Notes: a model not told the origin generated them from the sequence alone. Numbered from the stretch's first letter, positions 12,108 to 24,907 are shown. The stretch is 64,000 nt of DNA from Rostrohypoxylon terebratum (GCA_022497145.1 MU385864.1:248001-312000); one strand, 5' to 3'. Numbers and translations are program-made.

Positions 12108-13428
12108 AAGCTGGCTTCTGAATTAATGCCATGCTTCCTACAGTCTGACTGCCTTAAATGTGCATATATACCGAGACATTTTGGCCAAGCTGTGATCCTT
12201 GCGTGAAGTATCTAGATTCACTTTAGGCAGTCATCCTCTACATTCGAAAGGCGTATTTCTAAAGGGGGGTGATAGTATAGGGCGCTTTTACTAGGGCGCT
12301 CACTCAGCAGCCTTGAATCTCATTCCGCCCCATCGATGCAGAATCGTGCTCTAGAGATCCTGCGCCAGCACCTACGTCAGCAGGCTACCATCGACGCCGA
12401 ACTATCACATTATTCAGTAACGCGTTACCCGATGTCAAAAGAAAATCCATCCCCTTTCCAGATTTCCGGTCATAGTGGTCTAGCTATAGGCCTGTTATAC
12501 CCTATTCGTCATAGAAACCCTCGGTTATTCGCCAATATGGCTTCAGACTATATGGCCATCCGTCTACACCGGTTTCGGTTCGTAGAGCCTTAGCTTCCGC
12601 AATAGGTTGGCCGAATCCTAACTACCCCTAAGTACGCAGGATAACGTCACATTCTTCAACAACTAAAAATGACATCGACATCCCTGTCTAGTGCGCCCTA
12701 CGAATCCCCCATCTACATACTACGTACATAGTACTATGCCGCGCTAAACCCGGACCGAGAATCTACTCGCAGATGGGCGACACGGCCCGATCATCGCTCT
12801 CTCTTTCCGGATTCGCTGATCCTTCTCACCTATGCACTACTGCTGCTGCTAGTCCCCGGTCGACAAGGCGCTACTACTGTAAGACCGGGGAAATATTAGA
12901 TTGGGGATAATCAGCATCTTGTACCACCTTCCAGACGATCAGGCAGCATTGTCGAGGCGCTCGGTCACCAGACACGATACGGCTGCGTGTTGGGTCCACA
13001 GACTGACGATGCTCGCAGATGCGGTGTAACGTGAAGGGTTGTAAGCGATATAAGGGGATATACTTCGCGCTCCTTGCGAGGACTAGCTACTGCTACAGTG
13101 ACAAAACAAGACATTGGAATTCTAATGAAACTCGGTGATAGGCTTCGGCGTTCGGGGCGGGAGTTGCTAGGCGGTTGTCGGTATACTGAAATACGGGCTG
13201 GGAGGGAGGACACGGGGCGTGGGATATGCAGATTCCCGCCCATATCATAACTTCGATTGCACGTATACTTGAGTCTTGTGTAAACCGTGAGAAGGCATAG
13301 AAAAGAAGAATCACGGCTCTTGATTTAGTTTGTCCATCCGAATAGATGGCGTAATCATTAGGCTATAGCTTCATGTACACATAACGAGCGAGTAATGACA
13401 AAACGGAGCAACAAGGTAAATGATATGC
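12108..13428. other. Convergent intergenic region, 1.3 kb
   Basis: It holds the 3' ends of the DML1 and aminotransferase transcripts. An 85-codon plus-strand frame starts at 12336 but has no recognisable domain or homologous feel. A CATAGTACTATG palindrome lies near 12.73 kb. I see no defensible gene. Confidence 0.6.
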
Positions 13429-15108
13429 CTAATTCTTCAGCCCAACGTCCGACCCATTCTCCAATTTCCCAAACACGTCGTCGAGCACGGCAACGAATCT
13501 ATCGACGATCAAATCCACAACACCTGGTGTAACGTTGTACGCCGGCATGATCATAATATGATCACCCGTGCCTTGACCGGCGCAGCCCTGTCCATAGTAA
13601 ACTGCCAAACTATAAGGGGGGTGTAAAGCCGCCTCGTGAACACGGTGAGCAATTTGTAAGTTTTTCTCGAATGGCTTTTTGGTCTCTTTGTCCTTAACGA
13701 GCTCGATACCCCAGAACAGGCCGCGACCCCGGATGTCGCCGACATGTGGGTGATTCTGTAGTCTGTTCCGGAGTAACTTCTCCAGGCGGCTCCCCTGAAC
13801 CTTGACGTTCTCTAGAAGGTTGTCACGCTTGATGATTTCTTGTACTTTCAATGCCGTCGCGCAGACCACGGGGTGGTCCATATACGTGTGTCCGTGTGTG
13901 AAAGTTGCGTTCTTGGCTTGCATGACCTGAACGATCTTCTTGCTGGCCAATATGGCGGAGGCTGGCTGAAAACCGCCACCGAGACCCTTTCCAATGGCTT
14001 GGATATCTGGGACAACACCCTCCTGTTCCCAAGCGTGAAGAGTCCCTGTCCTTCCCATACCACACATGACCTCGTCCAATATGAATAGAGCTCCGTACTT
14101 ATCGCACACGGCCTTCAGGGCCTTGAAGTAGCCAGGAACAGAAGGCAGACAACCAGCGGCCGCCCCGACGACCGGCTCTGCGATGAAAGCTACTACTGAA
14201 TCTGGTCCAGCTTTGAGAAAAGCCTGCTCGAGCTCTTCTGCCTTCCGAGAAACAAACTGTTCGTCGGTCTCTCCTGATAGCCTTTGGCGGTAAGGATTGC
14301 AAGCTGGTATGTGCTGGATATTAGATAATAGGAGTGGTTGGAAGGGGCTTCTTCTGTTGAAGTGACCTCCCACAGATAGCACACCTAAGGTGATCCCGTG
14401 ATAGGATTCTTCCCTGGCGATATAATTGACACGCTGAGGTTCTCCTTTCCACACAAAATATTCGCGAGCAAGCTTGATTGAGCCTTCCATAGCCTCGGAA
14501 CCTGGTAATAATATGAGCTCCAAGACTTTTGCGTAATGAACGGCCTAGAGTACCACATACCAGACGACGTGATCCACGCCTTGGTGAAGTGACCGCCGGA
14601 AGTTTGCGATATCCACGCATTTATATCTCGTCGGCTCTGGCTGTCGAGGAAGCCCCAGGGTACGTAAGATATGGTAGAAGCTTGCGCAGCTATCGCGTCA
14701 GTAACTTCCTTGACGCCATGCCCAAGGCACTATAAGATTCAATGTTAGTACGATGCTGGTTTTGATGTATAACCCGGGGATGAATATCTATGTTCGTGTT
14801 CCATGAAGGTGCTAAAAGCGTGTAAAGAAAATCCAATTTCCAACGAACGAACGATATGGTACACTTACTGCTACAGCGGCTCCTCCGCAGCCGTCTAATA
14901 TTTTCCGTCCGTCTTCTAGTGTCAGATAATTGCCCTTGCCTTCGACGACAAGGATTCGGCCAGAGTGATCACTGTCTTGTTGTGACGTGGGCAACGTTGA
15001 TACAGTGCTTGATGTAGGGTTGCTATTGAGGTCTGTGGCGGGCCATGATGAGTTCATTTCCCTTTCCGGATAGGTATCCTGATTTCCTCTAGACGAGTCT
15101 ACGAGCAT
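13429..15108 (-). CDS. Class III PLP-dependent aminotransferase
   Basis: A predicted 493-residue enzyme in three exons (15108-14869, 14729-14561, 14501-13429; introns 139 and 59 bp). The joins rebuild DGCGGAAVACLGHG and AWITSSGSEAMEGSIKLA, both hallmarks of the fold-type I class III (omega/acetylornithine/GABA) family. The PLP-binding lysine is Lys308 in IGKGLGGGF and the PLP-nitrogen aspartate is Asp279 in FILDEVMCGMGRTGT. The family transfers an amino group from an amine or amino acid to a 2-oxo acid; the substrate cannot be read from the sequence. The first 50 residues are Ser/Thr/Asn-rich and lack an obvious cleavage or sorting pattern. There is no neighbouring biosynthetic enzyme, so this looks like a stand-alone catabolic or scavenging enzyme and not part of a metabolite cluster. 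The upstream gap is 6 kb. Confidence 0.92.
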
Positions 15109-17522
15109 GGTGGCTGTGAAGTTCTGGTGTTGGCACTAAGATTGGATGGGTGGATGGTTTGAGGTCTGGAGAGCTAAGTTTCCTTAATTGTCTTCCTTTG
15201 TCAAGGAGACAGTTTTGTGTTCGATCGGACCCTATATGTACCCTTTCAGGGTCGGCCGGAGGCCGAACTCGTTTTCGGATGCAAGAACAACATCCAAATA
15301 GCACTAGACTGTGCCGCCACTGGGCCAAGTATACCCAATCATGAGGGAAAGTCATTATGCAGTCGATGAAGTATAACCGGATCTTCTCGGTACACTAAGC
15401 AGAAAGACGGGACGACGCATGGGAATCAGCGGGTGTGATTGAGGGCACTGCAGTCGGTTGACTATCAAACAATGTGGGGGTGAATTTGGAAAGCAAGTAC
15501 CAGGTAATCGGCAGATTGTTACCTTCGTACCCCCATCGAATGTTTGAATACCCTAGATAATGGATAGTTCTTGGAATACCGAGTGTATAGGGAACAGACT
15601 GAGATCTAACGGCAGGGATCAGTCAATTATTGCAGATTAGAAGGAGTCGAGGATTTTCAGCTAATACGACCCAGTCAGAATTGTAGTACCTTCCGAGTCC
15701 AATGATATACAGCAAACTATTTCACCGTTGCAAACACCAACTCTTACAGTTGTGACGAGTGAAATGTCAATCTCACCGCTAATGAGTATACCTCTTTAGT
15801 CAGTCATAATCTGATTGGTCGGATTCGAAAAGCGAATACTGAATCTACCACGCGAGTGACTCATGGATAACCCGCTGTCGTGTAGACTAGCTTGAGTAGT
15901 ATGCAGCCTCGGGTTTTTGTCCGAAGGGCTGGATTTTCTTCAGCACTAGTACCCGTTCGATACACACATTGACGATGTGGTTGCAGGCATGCCGAAATCG
16001 CGGCATATGCAGGCTGAAGCACCCACTCTCTCACATCTGTTCCTGTAGTCAAGTAGGAGGGCAAGCGTAACGTCATCAATACGGGTTCTTGTGACCGAGT
16101 ATTACCAAGAAGCGGAACTTTCCCAATTTCCAGTTAAGCAAATCAAAATAGGACGGCTCGCCTCAAGGACCTTTGTTCAAAGAACCCGCTAGTCGACTCA
16201 AGTAGGTAATCTAATGATAGTTGATAGGTTCGCGCATATCCATATAACTAGGTAATCAACGGGACTAGTAGATGGATAATATATGGATGAGCCAATACCC
16301 GGTTAGTATGAGCCACTAAAGGTAGGTAAATGGAATGGATACGGTCATATTTTCCCACTATCCGGGCTACCTCGTGAGCTAGATGCTGTATCATTTGCCG
16401 GGCCGAGGCGGTTTAGTTATCACTGTCGCCTTGAGACTTCCGAGTCGTAGCATAGAGTGTAATGCGGGCCGACAAGAGAGGTATGGCCGGAGGATTCTGA
16501 GTGTATGCATGTATTATTCGGCAATGTGCTTGTCGTGCCACATGCAACTTGGGTTAGCGCTGATGTTGGGAACGTGTCACCGGCATACATGGATGTTGAT
16601 TCCCGATTCTCAGTTCCTAGTATTAGTTATGTCGTATCGCGAAGGGAAGTTCAAAGTTAGGACGAACTCAAACCCATGGGGCTTATACGATTCACTCGAA
16701 TAGAAAATAGATGTATCAACCGTCTTCCAGGCTGCCAGGTTGCGTAACTTGAGGATAAGTGGCTATGTATCGCGTAGGTATGTAATGGCGTCTCAGATCT
16801 GGCGATGCGCGCCGAACACACCTAGGACTCTCTGGTTGCTCTTAATTGTAATTGGATCTATCACTTTGTTCATCGCTCGCCTCGAGAAATTCTCGATGAT
16901 ATTCTCTTTTATGAGAGGTTGTTTTTAGCGCGCTGCGACGCTTGACAATTCCACGCGACAAGCTCGCCAATCAGACAACCTGTAAGAGCATGTATGTAGA
17001 TGGTAAGATCCAATAAACAACGCTTAAAGTTGAAGGTGGTGTGAAGTTATCTGTTCGTGAATTGGTGACGTCAGGAACAAAGTGGTATTAAATGGTGAGC
17101 GAGGCGAGGAGAGGAGAGGAGAACCTTGGAAGTTTTCGTTTCTACACTTCCCCGGGTTTGTACGTAGTACATGCTGAAAATGCAATATATTCAAAAGCCG
17201 AGTATATCATATGCATCAATCCGCTAGTACGGACACACGGAAACGGACATGTAAAGCAGGAAATCGGGATGGATGATGGAATCATGGATGATGGATGTAC
17301 TTGCCTTCCTGAATAAACCTTACCTACAATAACGCGGAATATACTCCGGCGTTCTTTACTCAGGTCAATTGGCCCAATTGGCCTTATTTAAGACTAAGTC
17401 TAGGTAGGTTTTGGGTTACTATTTACGTTACTACGACATGTGGTATTGCTTGCTGGAGTTGCAGCCGTCGACACCAATAAGCGGCTAGGCTCTTTTCATG
17501 AACAAGGCTGATACATACCTAT

Positions 17523-17559
17523 CTACCTATATTATATAATATATATAACATATAGGTAG
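17523..17559. repeat. AT-rich inverted repeat (hairpin-capable)
   Basis: The ten-base arms CTACCTATAT and ATATAGGTAG are exact reverse complements around a 17-nt loop made almost only of A and T. It is in gene-free DNA. Confidence 0.8.
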
Positions 17560-19000
17560 GTACTTTTAGTTCCTTTTGCATCCATACTTGCGTTGCATCT
17601 TGCCATCTTCTGTTCCACGATGCAAGAGGAAACCCACGAATGAGACCCTCCTGGTGACACTCTGATGCTTTCCGGTGGCTTGAGCCGTTCCGATTGTGGC
17701 AAACGCCTTGTCACACGACCGGTCCAGGTATACCAAAATAATGAAATACCGCTCCCCAGACGCGGTAGTACATAATGGAACTATAGGATATTCCTAGGGA
17801 TGGAGCGAGGCTAAGTCGTCTTTTGAAGCTAATTGTAACTGAGCTCATTTCCTCATCCTATAAGTGAATCCGTTTCGAATTCCTCAAGGCAAGTACTAGG
17901 AACTCGTCATACGTTTCACGACCTGCATGTCTTAGACATATCTGGGCTGCTGCATTTCCAGTGCAGTTCCGCGAATAAGGAAATGAGCAGTACCGGGAGG
18001 GGATCCGTAGTGTCAGTTTCCGCGGCAGGCTGGTAGACCCAGGCCCGGTCATCCGGAGTTCCCCTATATCAGTTATCTTGACAATAGACATTATCCGTGC
18101 TCTTCCCTCTAGTCATCAAAGACAACATCGGCAGTAATATCCATTGATTTTGTTGAAGTATTCTCTTGATCTTGAGAAAACCTGGGGAGAAAACCAAACC
18201 GGGCCACTCACCGGGCTATGGAGACTCAGCTGCATCGGATGTCTCAGTCTTGCGGCGGTAGGAGATACTGCATATAGGCCCCCGATGAAGAGATCGCGGA
18301 ACTCATTTAACTAAGTACCTAGGGTAAGGAACCAAACTTGTAGGGATCGGTGGCTGATAAATACCTAGTAAAGATGGGGAGGCGTTCTGACCTTACAGTG
18401 ACTCTCATCGTCGCTCGTGCGAATGTACCCAGGGCCATGATCTTCTACGTCCCTAACAATATTTGGTTCTAGACCCATCAGAACGTTGCCCGTGTGTAAC
18501 ATGACTTACTCTCCAAGCTACTTCAGACATTATAACTGTTAACTATAAGCAAACAGCCAGTGGGAAGGACGATCTTTGATTACCCTTTTGGTCGCACGGC
18601 ATAAATTGAGCGGATGGTACGTGCGTAATGACGAATATTGCCCATGTAAGGTAGGTACCTAGCAAAATCATACCTCAAACTGCGAATGTGAGGTTTTCAG
18701 ACTACCTAGATGGAAGGTTGAGTTATTTATCAGCGATGTCGGAAATTGTACCAGAGGTGGGCTTTTAACAATCAAATAGTTAGCTACTAGTACTAGTAAG
18801 TACTCTCAACTTAAGAGGTATCATCGTGATTAAACAGTATGACTTATGTTTATATGTGTAATTGTACATGGGATGCATTGCTTTGGCACGTTCAATGGAA
18901 GGATTGTCAAGCTCCATCTATCGTGAGGCTTGAGGTGTTCAAAAACGTATCGGACCAAGTCTACAAATGATACATTACGTACCTAGGTAGTAGAAAAAGA

Positions 19001-19061
19001 GGAATAAAAGGAAGGCACCGACAGGCCTAATAGGAGTCGAACCTAAACTTCCTTTTATTCC
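19001..19061. repeat. 14-bp perfect inverted repeat with 33-nt spacer
   Basis: The arms GGAATAAAAGGAAG (19001-19014) and CTTCCTTTTATTCC (19048-19061) are exact reverse complements. On the minus strand the spacer reads AGGTTCGACTCC, which resembles a tRNA T-loop, but no tRNA acceptor, D or anticodon arms can be folded around it. Confidence 0.85.
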
Positions 19062-19142
19062 ACATCCAGTATCTGTAGTAATACTAGTATAAACTCTAGA
19101 CCTTCTCAGCACAGACAATGCACAGAAGTTTTGTTTATAACA

Positions 19143-19223
19143 TACCTAGACCCTAGGTAGGTGCCTAGCTTGTCAGATAGGACGCTTGAGCATAACTCAA
19201 GAGTACCTAGGTCCTAGGGAACC
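19143..19223. repeat. CCTAGGT motif cluster
   Basis: Within 80 bp there are CCTAGACCCTAGG, GTGCCTAGC and TACCTAGGTCCTAGGG. All are variants of the dispersed CCTAGGT motif, in gene-free DNA. Confidence 0.8.
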
Positions 19224-19962
19224 ATTCCGACGACATTGAATCGAACTGGCTATTGCGGACTTGCACCATCTGGAGCCGATATTAGATGTCGAGCACATGG
19301 AGATTTGCCATCGGCTGAAAGATGGAAAATTGACTGTTGGAGTGGTTGGTGGGAAAATTCCTGGCACATTTTCGGCAGTCCGAGGTCTCGTTGGAAACGG
19401 TGAAAGTTTTCTAAGGTTGTGAGTATTACGTACGCAAGCTTATAATAAGCAGACAGAATGTTTCGCCGATTGAATTAGGAGTTGATAGATTACCTAAGTA
19501 CCTATCTATATTGTAAAAAGTCGAATGAAGATGCGACGACGACGCTCTTGTACTATGTAGAAAATCGATGACATAAGCAACAAGGAGTACCTACTAGGTA
19601 CCTATATAGCCCATACTTAGGTAGTACCGTAGTAGTAGATAGGTATATGACTGGGTACTAGGTATGTACCCGCAATGGGACGAAACCCATGGATGAGAGG
19701 GATGATTTTAGAAGTTTGCGCTAAGATGCACCCTGCTATTGTTTGCAGAAGTGCATCATGAAAATGGAATAGAAGCAACTAGGTAGGCTTGGTTGAGTGG
19801 CAGAGTGGCAGGACAGTTCTCCGCAATGATGCGCAGATACCGAAATCAACTTAGACCAATGAGAAGAGACCAGCCATCTGAATATAGCGAGCTTAGAAAA
19901 TTTCATGGCGGTTCATGGGTGGAATTGGAAATGCGGGTCTTGCCGTCTCGTGGTTTGAAAGC

Positions 19963-19992
19963 GTGTGAGTGTGTGAGTGTGTGAGTGTGAGA
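19963..19992. repeat. (GTGTGAGT)n short tandem repeat
   Basis: Between three and four GTGTGAGT units in tandem, followed by GAGAG. It lies in gene-free DNA upstream of the forkhead gene. Confidence 0.85.
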
Positions 19993-21273
19993 GAAATGGT
20001 TTATTTAATGGACAAATAAGCGATCGCGAATAAGTCACGGCAAACATTTATTTTTACTATTAAAAGTTTGAACGCTCCAAGATGGACGATAATAGTAAGA
20101 ATAATGTGCAGGCTATAAGCTAGAAAAGCGAAATGGGTTAAATAAGAGTAATAAAAATAGTTGTGCATTGCCTCGTTGGAGATATAATCTTGTATTACAC
20201 ACATATCATTTGTGTGTGTAAAGATATTAAATATGAGGCTAAAAAAATTGTGAGGAGGGGAGAGAGGAGGAGCTTGGGGCAACCCTAGAGCCCTGGAGCT
20301 TTAAAATAATTCCAGAGCCTTGGGTGCCTGGGTGCTTGGGTAATGAAAGTGGGAAAGGCTTGACAGGCCTACGCAGTAAGTTCTAAGTTCTAACAGGCTT
20401 CCCAAGGTTAAATGGTTTAAAAAGGTGACGCGCCTCGGGTGGGAAAGTAAGGTGGACAGGGATACGGTTTAAGTTGCGTAACAAGGCAGAAGGCGCGACC
20501 GATCGACATTTTTAAACAAACCACATCACCAAGTCAAACCAAGTCAATATTTGAAAACCTATCACCATCAAATCCAATCGCATCTTATCGCATCCCGCCG
20601 CACCACCACCAACGACGCTTTATTTTATTTACCAAGCTCGAGCGCATTTATCGAACCGATCGAGGGAATCTTTAAAAAAATATAACAAGATATTGTTATT
20701 TTATTTTAATTCTACTGCGGATTGAAAGCGTCTTTAGTAATTAATCACTCGTATCTAATTGGGGTTTTTTTTTTCTTTTTCTTTTTCCACTACTATTCCA
20801 TTTAGCTGTTAGCATTGTCCAGTGAACCACGGACATTACCACGAACGCAAACCTTAGAACGTTCCCGCTTCCCACAATCTTATTCATCTTATTCTTAACT
20901 GACTCTTTATCCTGGCGCGACTCGGTTCCCAGGTTGCTTCCCCCGCGTCGCTGGCCATTTTGGAATTCAAAGACCTAGGTCTTAGGTACAATCCCCGTTA
21001 TCGCGATCGTTTATATTACTTGAGCCTCAGACCATCCCTGAGACTCAAACCTCGACATCTCGACACCCCGACTCGACTACCCTATTTCGCGACCCTTATT
21101 ATCTCTGAAAGGCGCAGGATATTGTCAGCTGTATCCTCAACTTACGGTTGAGCAGTTATAGCCCCTCTCTAACCTACATAAATCACGAGAAACGATTTCG
21201 GCCAGCCTGCACCCCCGCTTGGCCCGAACACGCGACTAGGTTTCCGATCACCTGCTAGTGATGGGCATCTAAC

Positions 21274-23464
21274 ATGCCTGCCTCATCGAAACGAAGTCAG
21301 AGGACGCGCCGCCCTCGCGACGTTAGTCCAAGCCCTGCCCCACTAGAACAGTCCTCGCCGTCGCGTCCGGCGAAGCGCAGACGGAAGGTAGATACCTCCC
21401 CTTCTTCCAGTCATACACATCTTTTTGCTGAGAATGTGCCCGACATTAAGATCGAGGAACCTCAATCGGAACCTATTGAGGATGAAGGTTCAAGTCTCAC
21501 CGTCGACAATTCCAACCCCGAAGGCCCTAGCGATGATGATCGCCTGATCACCCTAGTAACCCAACACCTACGAAGCATTCACACGCAAGCAAGCCGAGAT
21601 CACGCAAATGCTATACATGAATCTAAGACCGAGGATATAGAGGCATATGCTAAGATCTCTGCTCAAGACTGGACTTATTATATAAGATCCCTATCAATTA
21701 ATATTGGTAGAACATCGGAGCCGTCTCACACGCGCCCACCCGGACAAGATGAAGAGGACAGGGACTTTGTCCATATCGACCTCGGACCTTCCAAAACATT
21801 TTCACGCCAGACAGCTGAAATCTACTATAACTCCGATTCTGGCAAATGGTTCCTCATGCCAAAAGGACGGAATGGACTGAAGGTCAACAATACTCCTCTC
21901 AGGAGAACGGACGATCCACATGCCCTATCCAGTGGTGAGGTCATTGAAATTGGCGGCATCGAGATGATGTTTGTCTTGCCAGGGAGTCTGGCTCCTCTTC
22001 GCATCCATCCCATGTATCTTGAACAAGCTGGGATCAAACAAAGGCAATCGAGTCCTGCCCGCGAAGCTGGCAGAACAGCCTTACCCACAGCGCCTTCAGC
22101 GGATCATTCCTCGTCCCAGACCGCGGCGAGACCTTCTTCCTCTCGGAGTCAACTGTATCAACAGCCAATTGCACCGGCGCCTCCTGACTATAGGCGACCG
22201 GGAACTCCGCCCTCGGCTAAGACGCGCCCTACTACTGCGCAGCAGAAGACACCTGCTCAGGGATCTTCTGGCACTGTGATAATGAGCCAGAGCGACGTAG
22301 ACTTGAGTAAAGATGAAAACAAACATATCAAACCCCACTTCAGTTATGCACAAATGATAACCCAGGCTATCATGAGCACCACGGAGGAAAAATTAAACTT
22401 AGCTGGCATTTATCAGTACATCACTACTAATTATGCCTACTATCGGCATCAACCTCCTTCCGGTTGGCAGGTGAGCTTTTTCAGATAGTCTCTAGGATCC
22501 AGTATTTTGGCGTTAACTAGATTGCAGAATTCCATCAGGCATAATTTATCTCTCAACAAGTCGTTTATGAAAGCTCCACGATCGACAGACGAGCCAGGAA
22601 AGGGCATGAAATGGGAAATTGTCCCTGAAGCCCGCGACGAAATGATTCGGGTCGCTTACAAAGGTGGACGAGGTGGGCATCGCGGTTCTTCCGCACCCTC
22701 GTCTCCTAGTCAACCCAGCCAACTAAGTTACATCACACATGGACCTCGAGATGTATCAACTCGCGAGCCCGCATCGGCACGGAAGCGCAAAGCTTCGCCA
22801 ATCGCCTCGCCGCCACCTAAATCGGCTTTAACTCTATCCCAGGTCACAGTGACACCAGACCGTAAGTACGTACCAGCGGAATCGGCAAACTTCCAAGATG
22901 GTAGTCCACTTCCTCGTCGTAAGGGTCTAGGCGCCGCAGATGCCCTTCCCCAATCTCCACCGACCCTGTCATCTTCGTATCTCCAAGATGAAGGCGCCTC
23001 TTTTGTTACTCCAGCACCTCATCGGGTCCATCCCCGACTTGCGCCCCCTAGTACCGCCCAGAGACCAAGTCAACACATGCCGACATCTTCGCCTGCTCCC
23101 TTCTGGAAGTATGCCGACATCACCAGCACCCCTCTCAAGTCACTACAATACGACATGAGTCCCTCGAAGCCCGCGGGCCTACCAAACAGCAGCAGTCCTC
23201 CTGCCGCACGCGACAGGTCCCCAATCGGTAGCCCGACTAGAGTGACTAGACCTCCTCGCCTAGAGGCGCAGGAGAAAGCCGCCCCGGCAGACGACGAAGA
23301 GGAAGAGGGTGGCTTTGACCTTACCAAGTAGGTTAAAATATTTTTTTCAATTTTTTTTCCGTACTGGTACAGACTAACGCTGTTGCAGGGGTTTCCAGAG
23401 CATTGGTTCTTACCATACTCCTGCCAATTGGATGGCATCCCGGACCAATGGAGGTCGGGCATGA
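21274..23464 (+). CDS. FHA-domain forkhead transcription factor (Fkh1/Fkh2 type)
   Basis: A predicted 690-residue nuclear regulator in three exons (21274-22470, 22528-23327, 23389-23464; introns 57 and 61 bp). Residues about 135-250 form an FHA phosphopeptide-binding domain (motifs SINIGR, SRQTAEIYY, NGLKVNN). Residues about 351-435 form the forkhead winged helix (HIKPHFSYAQMI, then GWQ joined to NSIRHNLSLNKSF); intron 1 falls inside the recognition helix. A long Ser/Pro-rich C-terminal half follows. The second splice joins DLTK to a conserved-looking tail, GFQSIGSYHTPANWMASRT, so the frame does not end at the TAG visible at 23329-23331. In yeasts, FHA-forkhead proteins drive G2/M gene expression and origin timing; filamentous fungi use them in growth, morphogenesis and development. 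N-terminal basic RPAKRRRK is a likely nuclear localisation signal. The gene has a 6-kb upstream gap. Confidence 0.95.
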
Positions 23465-24907
23465 TTGCAGACCGGTCTCAAAGAAATAAAAATATGTATT
23501 ATTGCATTTTAACGCATTTAGGTTCTGGCATTCTATGGATGGTATGGGAGGCTGCACATCATTTCCAACGATTACCACCATCGACAGCGGAGTTTTACGG
23601 CGTTTTTTTTATTATCCTTTTTTTATTTCCCCTTTTCATATATCATTCCCGGAAGCTCTTTCTTTCTTGTAACCTCTGATACCCAACAATCGGCTATCTG
23701 GGCCCGACCACGGACAAGGGAAATCTAGGGCGGCGGGGAAGAAGGCATTGTAACTTTGACATGGCACCGAAAAAAATCTCAACCCGGCGTTTTTTGTTGT
23801 GCGGAAAAAAAGGAGGGAAGGGAGGAGCGGAAAAGAATCTCTCGCATCACTGCCGAGCGGAAGGGAAAGGGAAAGGGATAGGAAAGGAAGGGAAAGGAAG
23901 GGGGCGGAGCGGAATAACAGAACACATATCTGGCAGGAGGGCGAGGTGGAACGGAGTGCAGTGGTGTCTCTCTCACTCGGAACATACAGAGTTGTTACTG
24001 CGGGATTATGTCTGTTTTTTTGCTTCTTTGCTTTTCTTTCTTTTTTTCTACCTTTTCTTCCACGTTCTGTCATGATTTATGATGATCCTTGTTTCATGCC
24101 CTCCATTTATTTTCTTCAATGCTTTGTTTTTGAAGAACCCTCGAACCGTGTGTGTGTTTTCAATCGAGGGTTCTTTCGATAAATATGGTAACGAACGAAT
24201 CAACAGCGAATGAATATGGACCATCAACTCTTAAGGAATTCTATATTGTGTATGTGGAAGTGACATGGATACGCCATTTAGGCAGTTTTCGATTGGTGAA
24301 GAGTGAAGATGTATGTCTATTTACACACGCATGTCGCGATCGCGCTCATGCTTTTCCGTGTGTCTAGAGGGGGGAGATTTGGTTTTAAGATCTCCGAATC
24401 TGCCTGTTTTTATGTCATGAGTACAGCCGCCCAGTAATCCCGTGTATCCCTCTTAATGTAATATATACAACGTCCTCAAGTCCTTTCCTACATGCGTCAA
24501 TCGTGATTTTATCGCTGCCGAATAATAATATTCACCAGCTCGTGCTATGAACCACTTCCGAAGTGGGAGGAAAGAAAGAGGATAGGAAGTAAAAAGATAC
24601 ACACAATGCAAAAAAACCCCGTTGAGAGAACTATGCAACCAAGCCAGCCAATAGGAAGAAGTAAGGAGGTGGAAAGACAAATCTTGTCTTGTCTTCACCT
24701 CCTAGGGACGCCTCGAAATCCCGAAAGATGTGAGGATGAGGTGTCTAAATGCTTGTCCCTTTTTAGAAGAATTTTTTATCCATCCCTTTTCCGTGACCTT
24801 TTAATCCCCATCCATTGGCCACAATCTACTGCCTATCCAGTGATCCATGACTCACTTCATTCCCCATTGTCCGTACCCAACTGCTTCCATCGTCTATCAG
24901 TTCATCA
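23465..24907. other. Convergent intergenic region of forkhead and CLU1 genes
   Basis: 1.4 kb holding the two 3' ends. It contains a polypurine tract (23809-23910) and several T-rich runs. Open frames here are low-complexity Arg/Lys/Glu or Ser/Phe translations of these tracts. No gene is seen. Confidence 0.6.
23857..23911 (+). repeat. GGGAAA-rich polypurine tract
   Basis: A nearly uninterrupted purine run made of GGAAAGG and GGGAAA units, in the probable 3' flank of the forkhead gene. Such tracts can form triplex or R-loop structures; that is inference from composition only. Confidence 0.8.

Larger units (their letters stand above)
15109..21273. other. Large divergent intergenic region, 6.2 kb
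   Basis: No supportable gene is seen between the aminotransferase and forkhead start codons. The region holds a cluster of CCTAGGT/TACCTAGG motifs (18.3-19.6 kb), an AT-rich hairpin (17.52-17.56 kb), a 14-bp inverted repeat (19.00-19.06 kb) and a GTGTGAGT repeat (19.96-19.99 kb). The last 800 bp, with T/C-rich runs near 20.77 kb, is probably the forkhead promoter and 5' leader. Confidence 0.6.

Noticed and set aside
12336..12593. 85-codon plus-strand frame downstream of DML1
   Set aside because: No domain, signal sequence or splice-joined extension; position in a convergent 3' region fits untranslated sequence.
19021..19061. Possible tRNA gene, from a GGTTCGACTCC-like word on the minus strand
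   Set aside because: No D arm, anticodon arm or acceptor stem pairs around the word.
23636..24182. Frames of 104-145 codons in the forkhead/CLU1 interval
   Set aside because: Low-complexity Arg/Lys/Glu/Gly or Ser/Pro/Phe translations of a polypurine tract and T runs; mutually overlapping on both strands.
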